DNA of 64,000 bases from Burkholderiaceae bacterium (lineage in GTDB: Bacteria > Pseudomonadota > Gammaproteobacteria > Burkholderiales > Burkholderiaceae_C). Both the position numbers and the translations under genes were made by a program. Below, piece by piece: positions 9,437 through 17,938 of the stretch (positions within the stretch are counted from its first letter, which is position 1; each line of letters begins with the position of its first letter). The stretch is taken from contig JAHCKM010000001.1 of the NCBI GenBank assembly GCA_026125795.1, positions 62,001 to 126,000 on the forward strand, in the 5' to 3' direction. The notes under the pieces are model-generated. The model saw nothing but the letters and a program-made list of their open reading frames with translations. It was not told where the DNA came from and did no database searches.

Positions 9437-10935
9437 CGCCGCTCGGCCCGGCAAGGCTGGCGACGCTTCCGGCCGGCGTCGGCCGGCCAGCCTACGACCG
9501 CGCTGCGCTGCGCAGCGGCATCGTGCACCTCGGGCTCGGTGCCTTCGTGCGCGCGCACCTGGCGCTGGCCACCGAAGCCGCGCTGAACGCGGGCGCTGAC
9601 CCGTGCTGGGGCATCTGCGGCGTGTCGCTGCGGCACGCCGACGTGCGCGACGCGTTGGCGCCGCAGCAGGGCCTGTACACCGTCGCCACGCGCGACGCCG
9701 ACGATGCCGGACGCGCGCGCGAGCGGCTGCAGGTGGTGGGCTGCGTGCATGAGACGCTCGTGGCGCCCGAGGATCCCGCCGCCGTGCTGGCGCGCATCGC
9801 CGCGCCGACCGCGCGCATCGTCAGCCTCACCGTGACCGAGAAGGGGTACTGCCGCGATCCGGCCGATCCGGCGCAGCGCGCGTTGCACCACGACCATCCG
9901 GACATCCGCGCCGACCTTGCGGACGCGGCGGCGCCGCGCAGCGCACTTGGCTTCATCGTGCGCGGCCTCGCGCTGCGGCGCGCCGGCGGCTTGGGCGGCC
10001 TGACGCTGCTGCCGCTCGACAACCTGCCGGCCAACGGCGCGACGCTGCACGCGCTGGTGCTGGCGCTTGCCGACCGGATCGATACGGCGCTGGCGCGTTG
10101 GATCGACACGCACTGCAGCTTCCCGGCCAGCATGGTCGATCGCATCGTGCCGCGCACCACACCGGCCGACGTCGACGCGGTCGCGCGTGGCCTGGGCTGC
10201 CGCGACGCGGCACCGGTGATCGCCGAACCGTTCTTCGACTGGGCGGTCGAAGAATGCTTCTTCGCCGGCCGCCCCGACTGGCCCTGCGGTAGTGCGCGTT
10301 TGGTCGCGAGTGCCGAGCCGTTCGAGCGGCTCAAGCTGCGCATGGTCAACGGCGCTCATTCGTGCATCGCCTATCTCGGTGCGATGGCGGGATGGCCGAC
10401 CGTCGATGCCGCGCTGCGGCAGCCCGCAATGCGCGCCTTCGTCGACGCGCTGTTGCGCGACGAGGTGGTGCCCACATTGCCGGCGTTGCCGGGCCTGGAC
10501 GTCGAGGCCTATCGCGCATCGCTGCTGCAGCGCTTTGCAAACCCGGCACTCGCGCATCGCACGCAGCAGATCGCGATGGACGGCTCCCAGAAGCTGCCGC
10601 AGCGCCTGCTGGGGACCGTGCGCGACCGCCTGGCGCAGCGCCAGCCGGTGTCGCGGCTGGCGTTCGGACTGGCCGCCTGGCTGCACCACCTGCGTGGTGT
10701 CGACGAACGAGGCAACCGTTACCCGATCGAAGATCCGCAGGCTGACGCGCTCGAGCGCTGGCGCCTTGCGGCTGCCGCTGCCGGCGACGCAGCGGCCGAG
10801 GCGCGACACTGGTTGCGCTTCGCGCCGGTGTTCGGCGACCTCGGCGGTCACGAGTTGCTGGCCGACGACATTGCGCGTGCGCTGGGGGCGTTACGCGAGA
10901 AGGGTGTGGCGGCGGCGCTGGCAGCCGTCGCGTGA
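9424..10935 (+). CDS. uxuB: D-mannonate oxidoreductase (fructuronate reductase), mannitol dehydrogenase family
   Basis: The 503-residue protein is a long-chain polyol dehydrogenase. It has the N-terminal NAD-binding run [14 protein letters not shown] and the catalytic region [16 protein letters not shown] with the family's Lys, Asn and His. UxuB interconverts D-fructuronate and D-mannonate using NADH, the step before ManD. The GTG start at 9424 lies inside the manD end; this overlap and the matched pathway step support UxuB over a mannitol or arabinitol dehydrogenase, although the family is hard to split by sequence. UxaC, KDG kinase and KDPG aldolase are not in the window. Confidence 0.88.
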   Translation: MGLVAPLGPARLATLPAGVGRPAYDRAALRSGIVHLGLGAFVRAHLALATEAALNAGADPCWGICGVSLRHADVRDALAPQQGLYTVATRDADDAGRARERLQVVGCVHETLVAPEDPAAVLARIAAPTARIVSLTVTEKGYCRDPADPAQRALHHDHPDIRADLADAAAPRSALGFIVRGLALRRAGGLGGLTLLPLDNLPANGATLHALVLALADRIDTALARWIDTHCSFPASMVDRIVPRTTPADVDAVARGLGCRDAAPVIAEPFFDWAVEECFFAGRPDWPCGSARLVASAEPFERLKLRMVNGAHSCIAYLGAMAGWPTVDAALRQPAMRAFVDALLRDEVVPTLPALPGLDVEAYRASLLQRFANPALAHRTQQIAMDGSQKLPQRLLGTVRDRLAQRQPVSRLAFGLAAWLHHLRGVDERGNRYPIEDPQADALERWRLAAAAAGDAAAEARHWLRFAPVFGDLGGHELLADDIARALGALREKGVAAALAAVA

Positions 10936-11030
10936 TACTCCACGTGCTGCCGCTGCCCATGCCGCGGCCGACGGGCGCGGCCCCCGCGGGTTTCCTCGGA
11001 ACCCGGCGCCCGCGCCGCGGACCGAGAATC

Positions 11031-11055
11031 GGTCAAGTGGCCTGACCACTTGACC
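11031..11055. promoter_or_regulatory. perfect dyad, probable GntR operator
   Basis: Arms GGTCAAGTGG (11031-11040) and CCACTTGACC (11046-11055) are a perfect 10-bp inverted repeat around CCTGA. The inner TGG-N5-CCA core resembles the TGGTnnnACCA-like sites of FadR-type GntR regulators. It lies 31 bp before the gntR start and downstream of uxuB, so autoregulation is the simplest reading. Confidence 0.65.
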
Positions 11056-11086
11056 AGCATCCCCGTCCACCGCCAGCGATCCGCCC

Positions 11087-11860
11087 GTGCCCCTGCATGC
11101 CATCGAGACCCGGCGCCTGTACCGGCAGATCGCCGACCAGATCCGCGCCGGCGTGCGCGCCGGCGAGTACCTGCCGGGCAGTCGGCTGCCGGCGGAGCGT
11201 GACCTCGCGCTGCAGCTCGGCGTCTCGCGCCCCTCGGTGCGCGAGGCGCTGATCGCGCTGGAGGTGGAGGGCTTGGTCGAAGTGCGTGTGGGCTCAGGCG
11301 TGCACGTGCTCGGTGACGCCGAGCTCGCGGCGAGGCCGGCGCGCACGCTGGGCAACGCGAGCGGTCCGTTCGAGATCATCCGCGCACGCCAGGTGGTCGA
11401 GGGCGAGCTGGCCGCCCTGGCGGCGCGGCGCATGACGAAGGCGCAGGTCGCCACGCTGCGCGACCTGCTGGCCCGGATGGATGGCGACATCGCTGCCGGC
11501 AGCATGCCGATCCACAGCGACCGCCAGTTCCACCTGTGCATCGCCGAGGCGGCCGACAACGCGCCGCTGCTGCGCACGGTGACCGAGCTCTACGACGAGC
11601 GCAACAACCCGCTGTTCGAGAGCTTCGGACATCACTTCGAGAACGCGAGCACGTGGCGCCGCGCGCTGGTGGAACACGCTGCGGTGGTCGACGCGATCGC
11701 CGCGCGCGACGCCGAGGCTGCGCGCCGCGCGATGCAGCGTCACCTGCAGCGCTCGCACGACCGCTATGCCCGCATGGCGGTCGAGGCGCGTCGCGACGCA
11801 GCGAGTGGCACGACGGCGCGCGCGGCCACTCGTTCGGCCGTCGGGAAGCGCAGCGCATGA
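11087..11860 (+). CDS. GntR/FadR-family transcriptional regulator (UxuR/ExuR-like)
   Basis: The 257-residue protein has an N-terminal winged helix (RLYRQIADQIRAG... VSRPSVREALIALEVEGLVEVRVGSGVHV, about residues 5-75) and a C-terminal all-helical FCD ligand-binding domain. Metal-ligand-like residues appear in SDRQFHLCIAEA and LVEHAAVVDAI. FCD regulators bind organic acids, often sugar acids, and release DNA. The position between uxuB and the TRAP genes suggests it controls this region in response to a hexuronate or aldonate. The start is GTG 11087; a perfect 25-bp dyad lies just upstream. Confidence 0.85.
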   Translation: MPLHAIETRRLYRQIADQIRAGVRAGEYLPGSRLPAERDLALQLGVSRPSVREALIALEVEGLVEVRVGSGVHVLGDAELAARPARTLGNASGPFEIIRARQVVEGELAALAARRMTKAQVATLRDLLARMDGDIAAGSMPIHSDRQFHLCIAEAADNAPLLRTVTELYDERNNPLFESFGHHFENASTWRRALVEHAAVVDAIAARDAEAARRAMQRHLQRSHDRYARMAVEARRDAASGTTARAATRSAVGKRSA

Positions 11861-12014
11861 GCCGGCTCGATCTGCGGTGGCGGCAGGCAAGGACGCTTCG
11901 AGCGGGCGCCGCGAAAGGTTCTGCAGCACCAAGGTCCAGGTGGTGGCCGCCGACTGAAGGGCTTGTGCCACGTGGAGACACCCCCATGACCCCCAATGGA
12001 AGGAGACAGGAGCG

Positions 12015-12995
12015 ATGAACTCAATGATCCGTCGCACCGCGCTGCTCGCCGGTGCCGCCGCCGCGCTCGCGCTGGCGACCAGCGTACAGGCGCAGACCAA
12101 GCTGAAGTGGGCGCACGTCTACGAGACCAGCGAGCCGTACCACACCGAGAGCGTGTGGGCCGCCGAGGAGATCAAGAAGCGCACCAACGGCAAGTTCGAG
12201 ATCCAGGTGTTCCCGGCCAGCTCGCTGGGCAAGGAGACCGACATCAACCAGGGCATGCTGCTCGGCACGGTCGACATGATCATCAGCGGGCCGAGCTTCG
12301 CGGCGCGCAGCTACCCGCGGCTGGGCATCGCGTACTACCCGTTCATCTTCCGCGATGCCGACCACCTGCTCGCCTACAGCAAGAGCCCGGTGTTCAAGGA
12401 GATGATCGACGGCTTCCGCGAGAAGACCGGCATCCAGATCCTGGCCTACACCTACTACGGTGCGCGCCACACCACGAGCCAGACCGCGTTCACCGACTGC
12501 GCGGGCATGAAGGGCCTGAAGATCCGCGTGCCCGACGTGCCGTCCTACACCGCCACGCCGCGCGCCTGCGGCGCCAATCCGACGCCGATCGCGTTCGCCG
12601 AGGTGTACCTGGCGCTGCAGAACAAGACGGTCGACGCGCAGGAGAACCCGTTGACGACGATCGAGGCCAAGAAGTTCTACGAGGTGCAGAAGCACATCAT
12701 GCTGACCGGCCACATCGTCGACGGCCTCACCACCCAGGTGGCGCCCCACGTGTGGAACAAGCTGACGGACGCCGAGAAGAAGGTCTTCTCGGACGTGGCG
12801 CTCGAGGCCGCCGCGCGCGCCACCGCGGCGATCAAGAAGCGCGAGTCCGAGCTGGTCGAGGAGTTCAAGAAGAAGGGCATCACCATTCACACCGTGAACC
12901 GCCAGAGCTTCGTCGACGCGGTGACCAAGAACGTGACGGTCGAGTCGCTCGGGTTCGACAAGAAGGACTATGACCGCATCGTTGCGATTAAGTAA
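12015..12995 (+). CDS. dctP: TRAP transporter substrate-binding protein, DctP family
   Basis: The 326-residue periplasmic protein begins with a Sec signal peptide ending at SVQAQT near residue 27. The mature part has typical DctP features: KLKWAHVYETSEPYH, a GKFEIQVFPASSLG segment, and the IRVPDVPSY motif with the Arg that binds the carboxylate of the ligand. It delivers an organic or sugar acid to the DctQM permease encoded next. GGAAGGAGACAGGAGCG before ATG 12015 is a strong ribosome site, as expected for the most abundant component. The ligand is likely a sugar acid from context. Confidence 0.9.
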   Translation: MNSMIRRTALLAGAAAALALATSVQAQTKLKWAHVYETSEPYHTESVWAAEEIKKRTNGKFEIQVFPASSLGKETDINQGMLLGTVDMIISGPSFAARSYPRLGIAYYPFIFRDADHLLAYSKSPVFKEMIDGFREKTGIQILAYTYYGARHTTSQTAFTDCAGMKGLKIRVPDVPSYTATPRACGANPTPIAFAEVYLALQNKTVDAQENPLTTIEAKKFYEVQKHIMLTGHIVDGLTTQVAPHVWNKLTDAEKKVFSDVALEAAARATAAIKKRESELVEEFKKKGITIHTVNRQSFVDAVTKNVTVESLGFDKKDYDRIVAIK

Positions 12996-12996
12996 G

Positions 12997-13074
12997 CCCA
13001 CCCCCGAAGCGGCCTCACGGCCGTCTCCCCCTCAAGGGGGCCACACCAGCGGACTGGCGGAGCCAGATCCGCGG
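12997..13074. repeat. dispersed intergenic repeat, copy 1
   Basis: A GC-rich segment right after the dctP stop, with a CCCCCTCAAGGGGG-type stem and an end GATCCGCGG. A closely related segment sits at 53445-53519: both start CCCACCCCCGA, hold the same stem, then CCAGCGG, GGC-GAGCC and GATCCGCGG. The stem could act as a terminator or RNA stabiliser. Confidence 0.6.
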
Positions 13075-13094
13075 TGTGCGCTGGACCTAGTCAG

Positions 13095-13114
13095 CGCGCC
13101 GCTTTCGCGGCGCG
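13095..13114 (+). terminator. stem-loop between dctP and dctQ
   Basis: CGCGCCGC and GCGGCGCG form a perfect 8-bp stem with a TTTC loop, 22 bp before the dctQ start. With no T-tract it is more likely an RNA-stabilising or partial attenuation stem that keeps dctP mRNA above permease mRNA, a common arrangement in binding-protein operons. Confidence 0.45.
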
Positions 13115-13135
13115 TGTCGTGAAGAGCACCCTGCC

Positions 13136-13711
13136 ATGAGCACCACCACCGACATCGACGCCCTGCCCAAGGTGATGGGTGACGACGGGCAGTTCCACGC
13201 CACCGATGAAGCGGTGGATCTGTCGGACACCACCTTCGAGGGCTGGGTGTCGCTGGTGATCTTCTGGGCGCTCGGTGCCACCGTCTTCTACCAGTTCTTC
13301 ACGCGTTACGTCCTCAACGACTCAGCGGCGTGGACCGAAGAGATCGCGCGTTACCTGTTGATCGGCACGGTGTTCGTCGGGGCGTCGATCGGCGTGGCCA
13401 AGAACAACCACATCCAGGTCGACCTGCTGTACCGCTATCTGCCCAAGGGCGCGGCGCGCGCGCTGGCCGTCGCGGTCGACGTGCTGCGTATCGCCTTCTT
13501 CGGCGCGATGGTGGTGCTGACCTGGCAGATGATGCAAAGGATGGGCAACTACAAGATGACAATCATCGACCTGCCGATGAACCTGCTGTACGGGTTGTGC
13601 CTGTTCGGCTTCTTGATGATGATGCTGCGTTCGGTCTGGGTGGCGCGGGTGCACTGGCGGCGCGGCTACAGCGTGCTCGAGCGGCCCGAGTCGTCGATGG
13701 ACGACCGTTGA
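13136..13711 (+). CDS. dctQ: TRAP transporter small permease, DctQ family
   Basis: The 191-residue inner membrane protein has four hydrophobic segments after a ~40-residue polar N-terminus that is longer than usual. The conserved W-T-E-E-I-A-R-Y motif (AAWTEEIARYLLIG, about residue 64) is the family hallmark. It pairs with DctM to form the membrane part of a sodium-coupled, ATP-independent importer. It is 140 bp after dctP, with a repeat and a stem-loop between, and 13 bp before dctM. Confidence 0.88.
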   Translation: MSTTTDIDALPKVMGDDGQFHATDEAVDLSDTTFEGWVSLVIFWALGATVFYQFFTRYVLNDSAAWTEEIARYLLIGTVFVGASIGVAKNNHIQVDLLYRYLPKGAARALAVAVDVLRIAFFGAMVVLTWQMMQRMGNYKMTIIDLPMNLLYGLCLFGFLMMMLRSVWVARVHWRRGYSVLERPESSMDDR

Positions 13712-13724
13712 GCCCGGTGCATCC

Positions 13725-15119
13725 ATGCTGAAGATCATCTTTCTCGTGCTGATGGCCGGCGGCATCCCGGTGGCCATCGCGATGGCCGGCTCGTCGCTGG
13801 TCTACATCCTGATCAGCGGCACCGTGCCGCCGTTTGCGGTGGTGCACCGCATGATCGGCGGCATCGACAGCTTTCCGCTGCTGGCGGTGCCGTTCTTCAT
13901 CCTGGCCGGCAACCTGATGAACAACGCCGGCATCACCAACCGCATCTACAACTTCGCGCTCGCGCTGGTCGGCTGGCTCAAGGGCGGGCTCGGTCACGTC
14001 AATGTCGTGGGCTCGGTGGTGTTCGCCGGCATGAGCGGCACCGCCATCGCCGATGCGGCGGGACTGGGCACGATCGAGATCAAGGCGATGAAGGACCACG
14101 GCTACTCGGGCGAGTTCGCGGTGGGTGTGACGGCGGCGTCGGCCACGTTGGGCCCGATCATCCCGCCGAGCCTGCCGTTCGTGATCTACGCGATGATGGC
14201 CAACGTGTCGGTCGGCGCGCTGTTCCTGGCTGGCCTGCTGCCGGGCATCCTGATGGCGCTGCTGATGATGGTGACGGTGGCGTATTTCGCGCACCGCAAC
14301 AAGTGGGGCGGCGACATCAGGTTCTCCGGCACGCGCTTCGGCAAGGCGATCATCGAGATGGCGGTGGTGGCGGCGTGGCCGGTCGCGGTGTACTGGCTGG
14401 TGCAGGCCGGGCTGCAGCCGCAGGTCACGGTGATCGCTGCGATCGTCGTGTTGTTCGCCGCCGACCGCTACTTCCAGTGGCAGGCGGTGCTGCCGATCAT
14501 GACGCCGGTGCTGCTGATCGGCGGCATGACCACCGGCCTGTTCACGCCCACCGAGGGTGCGATTGCCGCCAGCGTGTGGGCACTGGTGCTCGGCCTGTTC
14601 TGGTACCGCACGATGGACTGGAGAAAGTTCGTTCGCATCAGCCTCGACACCGTGGAGACCACGGCCACCGTGATGTTCATCGTCGCCGCGGCTTCGATCT
14701 TCGGCTGGATGCTGACAGCCACCGGCGTCACCGCTGCGATCGCGGAGTGGGTGCTCGCGGTGACGAAGGATCCGTGGATGTTCCTGCTGATGGCCAACTT
14801 GTTGATGCTGTTCGTCGGCTGTTTCCTGGAGCCGACCGCAGCCATCACGATCCTGGTGCCGATCCTGCTGCCGATCGCGCGACAACTCGGCGTCGACCCA
14901 GTGCACTTCGGCCTGGTGATGGTGCTCAATCTGATGATCGGTCTGCTGCACCCGCCGATGGGCATGGTGTTGTTCGTGCTGGCGCGCGTGGCCAAGCTGA
15001 GCGTGGAGCGCACGACGATGGCGATCCTGCCGTGGCTGATTCCGCTGCTGGGCAGCCTGGTCATCCTGACCTACGTGCCGGCCATCGGGCTGTGGTTGCC
15101 GCGGATGATGGGGTTGTAG
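13725..15119 (+). CDS. dctM: TRAP transporter large permease, DctM family
   Basis: The 464-residue inner membrane protein has many hydrophobic helices and the DctM motifs LLAVPFFILAGNLMNNAGI, GMSGTAIADAAGLG and GPIIPPSLPFVIY, which line the Na+ and substrate sites. Slightly longer than the ~430-residue norm because of a central extension (about residues 195-280). It carries substrate delivered by DctP across the membrane driven by sodium. The next gene follows after 21 bp, so transporter and catabolic genes are probably one transcript. Confidence 0.92.
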   Translation: MLKIIFLVLMAGGIPVAIAMAGSSLVYILISGTVPPFAVVHRMIGGIDSFPLLAVPFFILAGNLMNNAGITNRIYNFALALVGWLKGGLGHVNVVGSVVFAGMSGTAIADAAGLGTIEIKAMKDHGYSGEFAVGVTAASATLGPIIPPSLPFVIYAMMANVSVGALFLAGLLPGILMALLMMVTVAYFAHRNKWGGDIRFSGTRFGKAIIEMAVVAAWPVAVYWLVQAGLQPQVTVIAAIVVLFAADRYFQWQAVLPIMTPVLLIGGMTTGLFTPTEGAIAASVWALVLGLFWYRTMDWRKFVRISLDTVETTATVMFIVAAASIFGWMLTATGVTAAIAEWVLAVTKDPWMFLLMANLLMLFVGCFLEPTAAITILVPILLPIARQLGVDPVHFGLVMVLNLMIGLLHPPMGMVLFVLARVAKLSVERTTMAILPWLIPLLGSLVILTYVPAIGLWLPRMMGL

Positions 15120-15140
15120 TTCGTCGCTCGTTGTTCGCCG

Positions 15141-16244
15141 ATGACCTGCATTGCCTCGATCGAGATCCTCCAACTCGACCTGCCGCCGCCGGTGCCGCGC
15201 AGCGACGCGATCCAGTCGTTCGTGACGCAGGAGACGCCGATCGTGCGGCTGCACATGGACGATGGCGGCAGCGGCACCGGCTACAGCTACACCATCGGCA
15301 CCGGCGGATCGTCGGTGGTGGCGCTGTTGAAGGACCATTTGTGCCCGCGTCTGATCGGTCGCGATCCGGCGCTGATCGAGGCGATCTGGCGCGACCTGCT
15401 GTTTGCCACGCACGCCACCAGCGTCGGCGCGGTCACCAGCCTGGCAATCGCTGCGATCGATACCGCGCTGTGGGACTGGCGCTGTCGGCGCGACGGCCAG
15501 CCGTTGTGGCGCGCCGCCGGCGGCGCCAAGCAGCGCACGCCGGTGTACACCACCGAAGGCGGCTGGCTGCACCTGTCACCCGACGATCTGGTGCGCGAGA
15601 CCGTGGCTGCGCAGCAGGCCGGCTTCAAAGGCGCCAAGATCAAGGTCGGCAAGCCGCACGTGAGCGAAGACATGGCGCGGCTGCGCGCGGTGCGCGACGC
15701 GGTGGGCGATGGTTTCGAGATCATGGTCGACGCCAACCAGTGCTTCACGCTCGGCGAGGCGCTGCGGCGTGCACCGAAGTACGCCGAGCTCGGCATCGCG
15801 TGGTTCGAGGAGCCGCTGCCTGCCGATGACGTGGCGGGCCACGCGCGGCTCGCAGCGGCCAGCGAGGTGCCGGTCGCGATCGGCGAATCGTTGTATTCGA
15901 TCGGCCAGTTCGCCGACTACATGCGGCTCGGCGCCTGTTCGATCGTGCAGGTTGACGTCGCGCGCATCGGTGGCATCACGCCGTGGCTGAAAGTCGCGCA
16001 CATGGCCGAGGCGTGCAACCTCGCGGTGTGTCCGCACTTTCTGATGGAGCTGCACGTGTCGCTGACCGCGGCGGCGCCGAGCGCCGCGTGGGTCGAGTAC
16101 ATCCCCCAGCTCGATGCGGTGGCGACCAGCCGGCTCGCGATCGAAGACGGCATGGCGGCGGCGCCCGACGTCCCCGGCCTGGGCATCGCCTGGCGCCACG
16201 ACGAGCTGGAGCGCCGCGCGCGTTCGCGACATACCATTTCCTGA
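15141..16244 (+). CDS. mandelate racemase/muconate lactonizing enzyme family sugar-acid dehydratase
   Basis: The 367-residue enolase-superfamily enzyme has the KxK base in GAKIKVGKP (about residue 168), metal ligands in VDANQ, FEEPL and GESLY, and the Asp/His region DVARIGG and CPHFLMELH. The His-Asp dyad places it in the mandelate racemase subgroup, which includes L-fuconate, L-rhamnonate, galactarate and gluconate dehydratases. Followed directly by a ketodeoxy-acid-type SDR and an FAH-fold hydrolase, it most likely dehydrates an aldonate or uronate-derived acid to a 2-keto-3-deoxy acid. The particular sugar acid cannot be read from motifs. ATG 15141. Confidence 0.85.
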   Translation: MTCIASIEILQLDLPPPVPRSDAIQSFVTQETPIVRLHMDDGGSGTGYSYTIGTGGSSVVALLKDHLCPRLIGRDPALIEAIWRDLLFATHATSVGAVTSLAIAAIDTALWDWRCRRDGQPLWRAAGGAKQRTPVYTTEGGWLHLSPDDLVRETVAAQQAGFKGAKIKVGKPHVSEDMARLRAVRDAVGDGFEIMVDANQCFTLGEALRRAPKYAELGIAWFEEPLPADDVAGHARLAAASEVPVAIGESLYSIGQFADYMRLGACSIVQVDVARIGGITPWLKVAHMAEACNLAVCPHFLMELHVSLTAAAPSAAWVEYIPQLDAVATSRLAIEDGMAAAPDVPGLGIAWRHDELERRARSRHTIS

Positions 16245-16266
16245 TCATTTCCAGGAGTTCATGCCC

Positions 16267-17022
16267 ATGGGTTCTCGTCTGGCCGGCAAGACGGCCTTTC
16301 TCACCGCGGCGGCGCACGGCATCGGACGCGCCACCGCACTGGCGTTTGCGCGCGAAGGTGCGCACGTGATCGCCACCGATGTCGACGACGCCGGCCTGAC
16401 GGCGCTGTCTCGCGAGTGCGGCTGCCGCACGCGCCGGCTCGACGTGCTGGACGGCGCCGCGATCGAAGCCGCGGCGCGCGAGGCCGGACCGGTGCACGTG
16501 CTGTTCAACGCCGCCGGCATCGTGCACGCCGGGAACGTGCTGGAGTCCACCGATGCCGATTGGGACCTCGCGTTCGACTTGAACGCGCGTTCGATGGCAC
16601 GCACGATCCGCGCGTTCCTGCCCGGCATGCTGGCCCAAGGCGGCGGCGCCATCGTCAACATCGCGTCGGTCGCCGGCAGCGTCAAGGGTGTGCCCAACCG
16701 CTTTGTCTACGCTGCCAGCAAGGCCGCCGTGATCGGGCTGACCAAGGCCGTGGCGGCTGACTTCGTCACGCGCGGCATCCGCTGCAACGCGATCTGCCCG
16801 GGCACCGTCGAAACGCCCTCGCTGGCCGGCCGCATCCGCGAGCAGGCGCGCGCCAGCGGCAAGAGCGAGGACGAGGTGCGCAGCCAGTTCGTCGGGCGCC
16901 AGCCGATGGGCCGGTTGGGCACGGCCGATGAGATCGCCGCGCTGGCCGTCTACCTGGCCAGCGACGAGTCCGCGTTCACCACCGGAAGCATCATGATCGC
17001 CGATGGTGGCATGTCCAACTGA
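16267..17022 (+). CDS. SDR, probable 2-keto-3-deoxy-sugar-acid dehydrogenase
   Basis: A 251-residue short-chain dehydrogenase close in character to the DHRS6/2-keto-3-deoxy-L-fuconate dehydrogenase group: TAAAHGIGRATALAFA, NAAG, IVNIASVAGSVKGVPNRF, YAASK and the late MGRLGTADEIA run are as in that branch. It would oxidise the 2-keto-3-deoxy acid made by the upstream dehydratase to a 2,4-diketo acid. ATG 16267 is preferred over ATG 16261 because AGGAG at 16253-16257 is then 9 nt away rather than 3. The FAH-fold hydrolase follows after 22 bp. Confidence 0.82.
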   Translation: MGSRLAGKTAFLTAAAHGIGRATALAFAREGAHVIATDVDDAGLTALSRECGCRTRRLDVLDGAAIEAAAREAGPVHVLFNAAGIVHAGNVLESTDADWDLAFDLNARSMARTIRAFLPGMLAQGGGAIVNIASVAGSVKGVPNRFVYAASKAAVIGLTKAVAADFVTRGIRCNAICPGTVETPSLAGRIREQARASGKSEDEVRSQFVGRQPMGRLGTADEIAALAVYLASDESAFTTGSIMIADGGMSN

Positions 17023-17044
17023 ACACCAACCCGAGGAGAAAGCG

Positions 17045-17911
17045 ATGAAGTTGATGCGTTACGGCGCCAAGGGTGCCGAGAAGCCCGGACTGGTCGATGC
17101 CCAGGGCCAGGTGCGCGCGCTGTCCGGCGCGATCCCCGACATCACGCCGCAGACGCTGTCGCCGCAGGGGTTGGCGCAGCTGCGCGCGCTCGACGTGTCC
17201 ACGCTTCCCTTGGTGCAAACCCCAGGGCGCATCGCCGCGCCGTGGAGCGGCTGCGGCAAGTTCCTGTGCATCGGCCTGAACTATGCAGACCATGCGGCCG
17301 AATCCGGCATGCCGGTGCCGAAGGAACCGATCCTTTTCATGAAACCCGCCAGTGTGCGCGTGGGCCCTAACGATGCGGTTGTTCTACCTCAAGGATCGGT
17401 CAAAGGAGATTGGGAGGTCGAGCTCGGCGTCGTCATCGGCACACGCGCTCGCTACGTGTCGGAGGCCGATGCTCTGCAACACGTGGCCGGCTATTGCGTC
17501 GTGAACGACGTGTCGGAGCGCGAGTACCAGCTCGAACGCGGCGGCCAATGGGACAAGGGCAAGGGCTGCGACACCTTCGGCCCGGTGGGCCCGTGGCTGG
17601 TGACCACCGACGAGATCCCCGATCCGCAGGCGCTGCCCATGTGGTGCGAGGTCAACGGCAAGCGCATGCAAAACGGAAATACGCGTACGATGGTGTTCGG
17701 CGTCAGGCAACTGGTGAGTTACCTCAGCCGTTTCATGACGCTGGAGCCGGGGGACTTGATCGCGACGGGCACACCGCCCGGCGTGGGCATGGGCTTGAAG
17801 CCGCAACCTCAGTTCTTGAAGCCGGGCGACACCATGCGCCTGGGCATCGAGGGCTTGGGGGTGCAACAACAATCTGTGCACGCTTGGAACCCGGAGTTGA
17901 TCGACAACTGA
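17045..17911 (+). CDS. fumarylacetoacetate hydrolase family, probable 2,4-diketo-3-deoxy-acid hydrolase
   Basis: The 288-residue protein has the FAH fold: FLCIGLNYADHAAE, metal-binding glutamates in DWEVELGVVIG (about residue 121), NDVSERE with the Asp ligand, GPWLVTTDE and ATGTPPGVGMG. Members next to a 2-keto-3-deoxy-L-fuconate-type dehydrogenase cleave 2,4-diketo-3-deoxy acids to pyruvate and a hydroxy acid such as lactate or glycolate. The gene order dehydratase-SDR-FAH here matches that known route. Often mis-labelled ureidoglycolate lyase. GAGGAGAAAGCG before ATG 17045 is a good ribosome site; there is an in-frame upstream extension that I reject. Confidence 0.85.
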   Translation: MKLMRYGAKGAEKPGLVDAQGQVRALSGAIPDITPQTLSPQGLAQLRALDVSTLPLVQTPGRIAAPWSGCGKFLCIGLNYADHAAESGMPVPKEPILFMKPASVRVGPNDAVVLPQGSVKGDWEVELGVVIGTRARYVSEADALQHVAGYCVVNDVSEREYQLERGGQWDKGKGCDTFGPVGPWLVTTDEIPDPQALPMWCEVNGKRMQNGNTRTMVFGVRQLVSYLSRFMTLEPGDLIATGTPPGVGMGLKPQPQFLKPGDTMRLGIEGLGVQQQSVHAWNPELIDN

Positions 17912-17938
17912 TTGGCTTAAAAGAAGGAGTACCACTGC

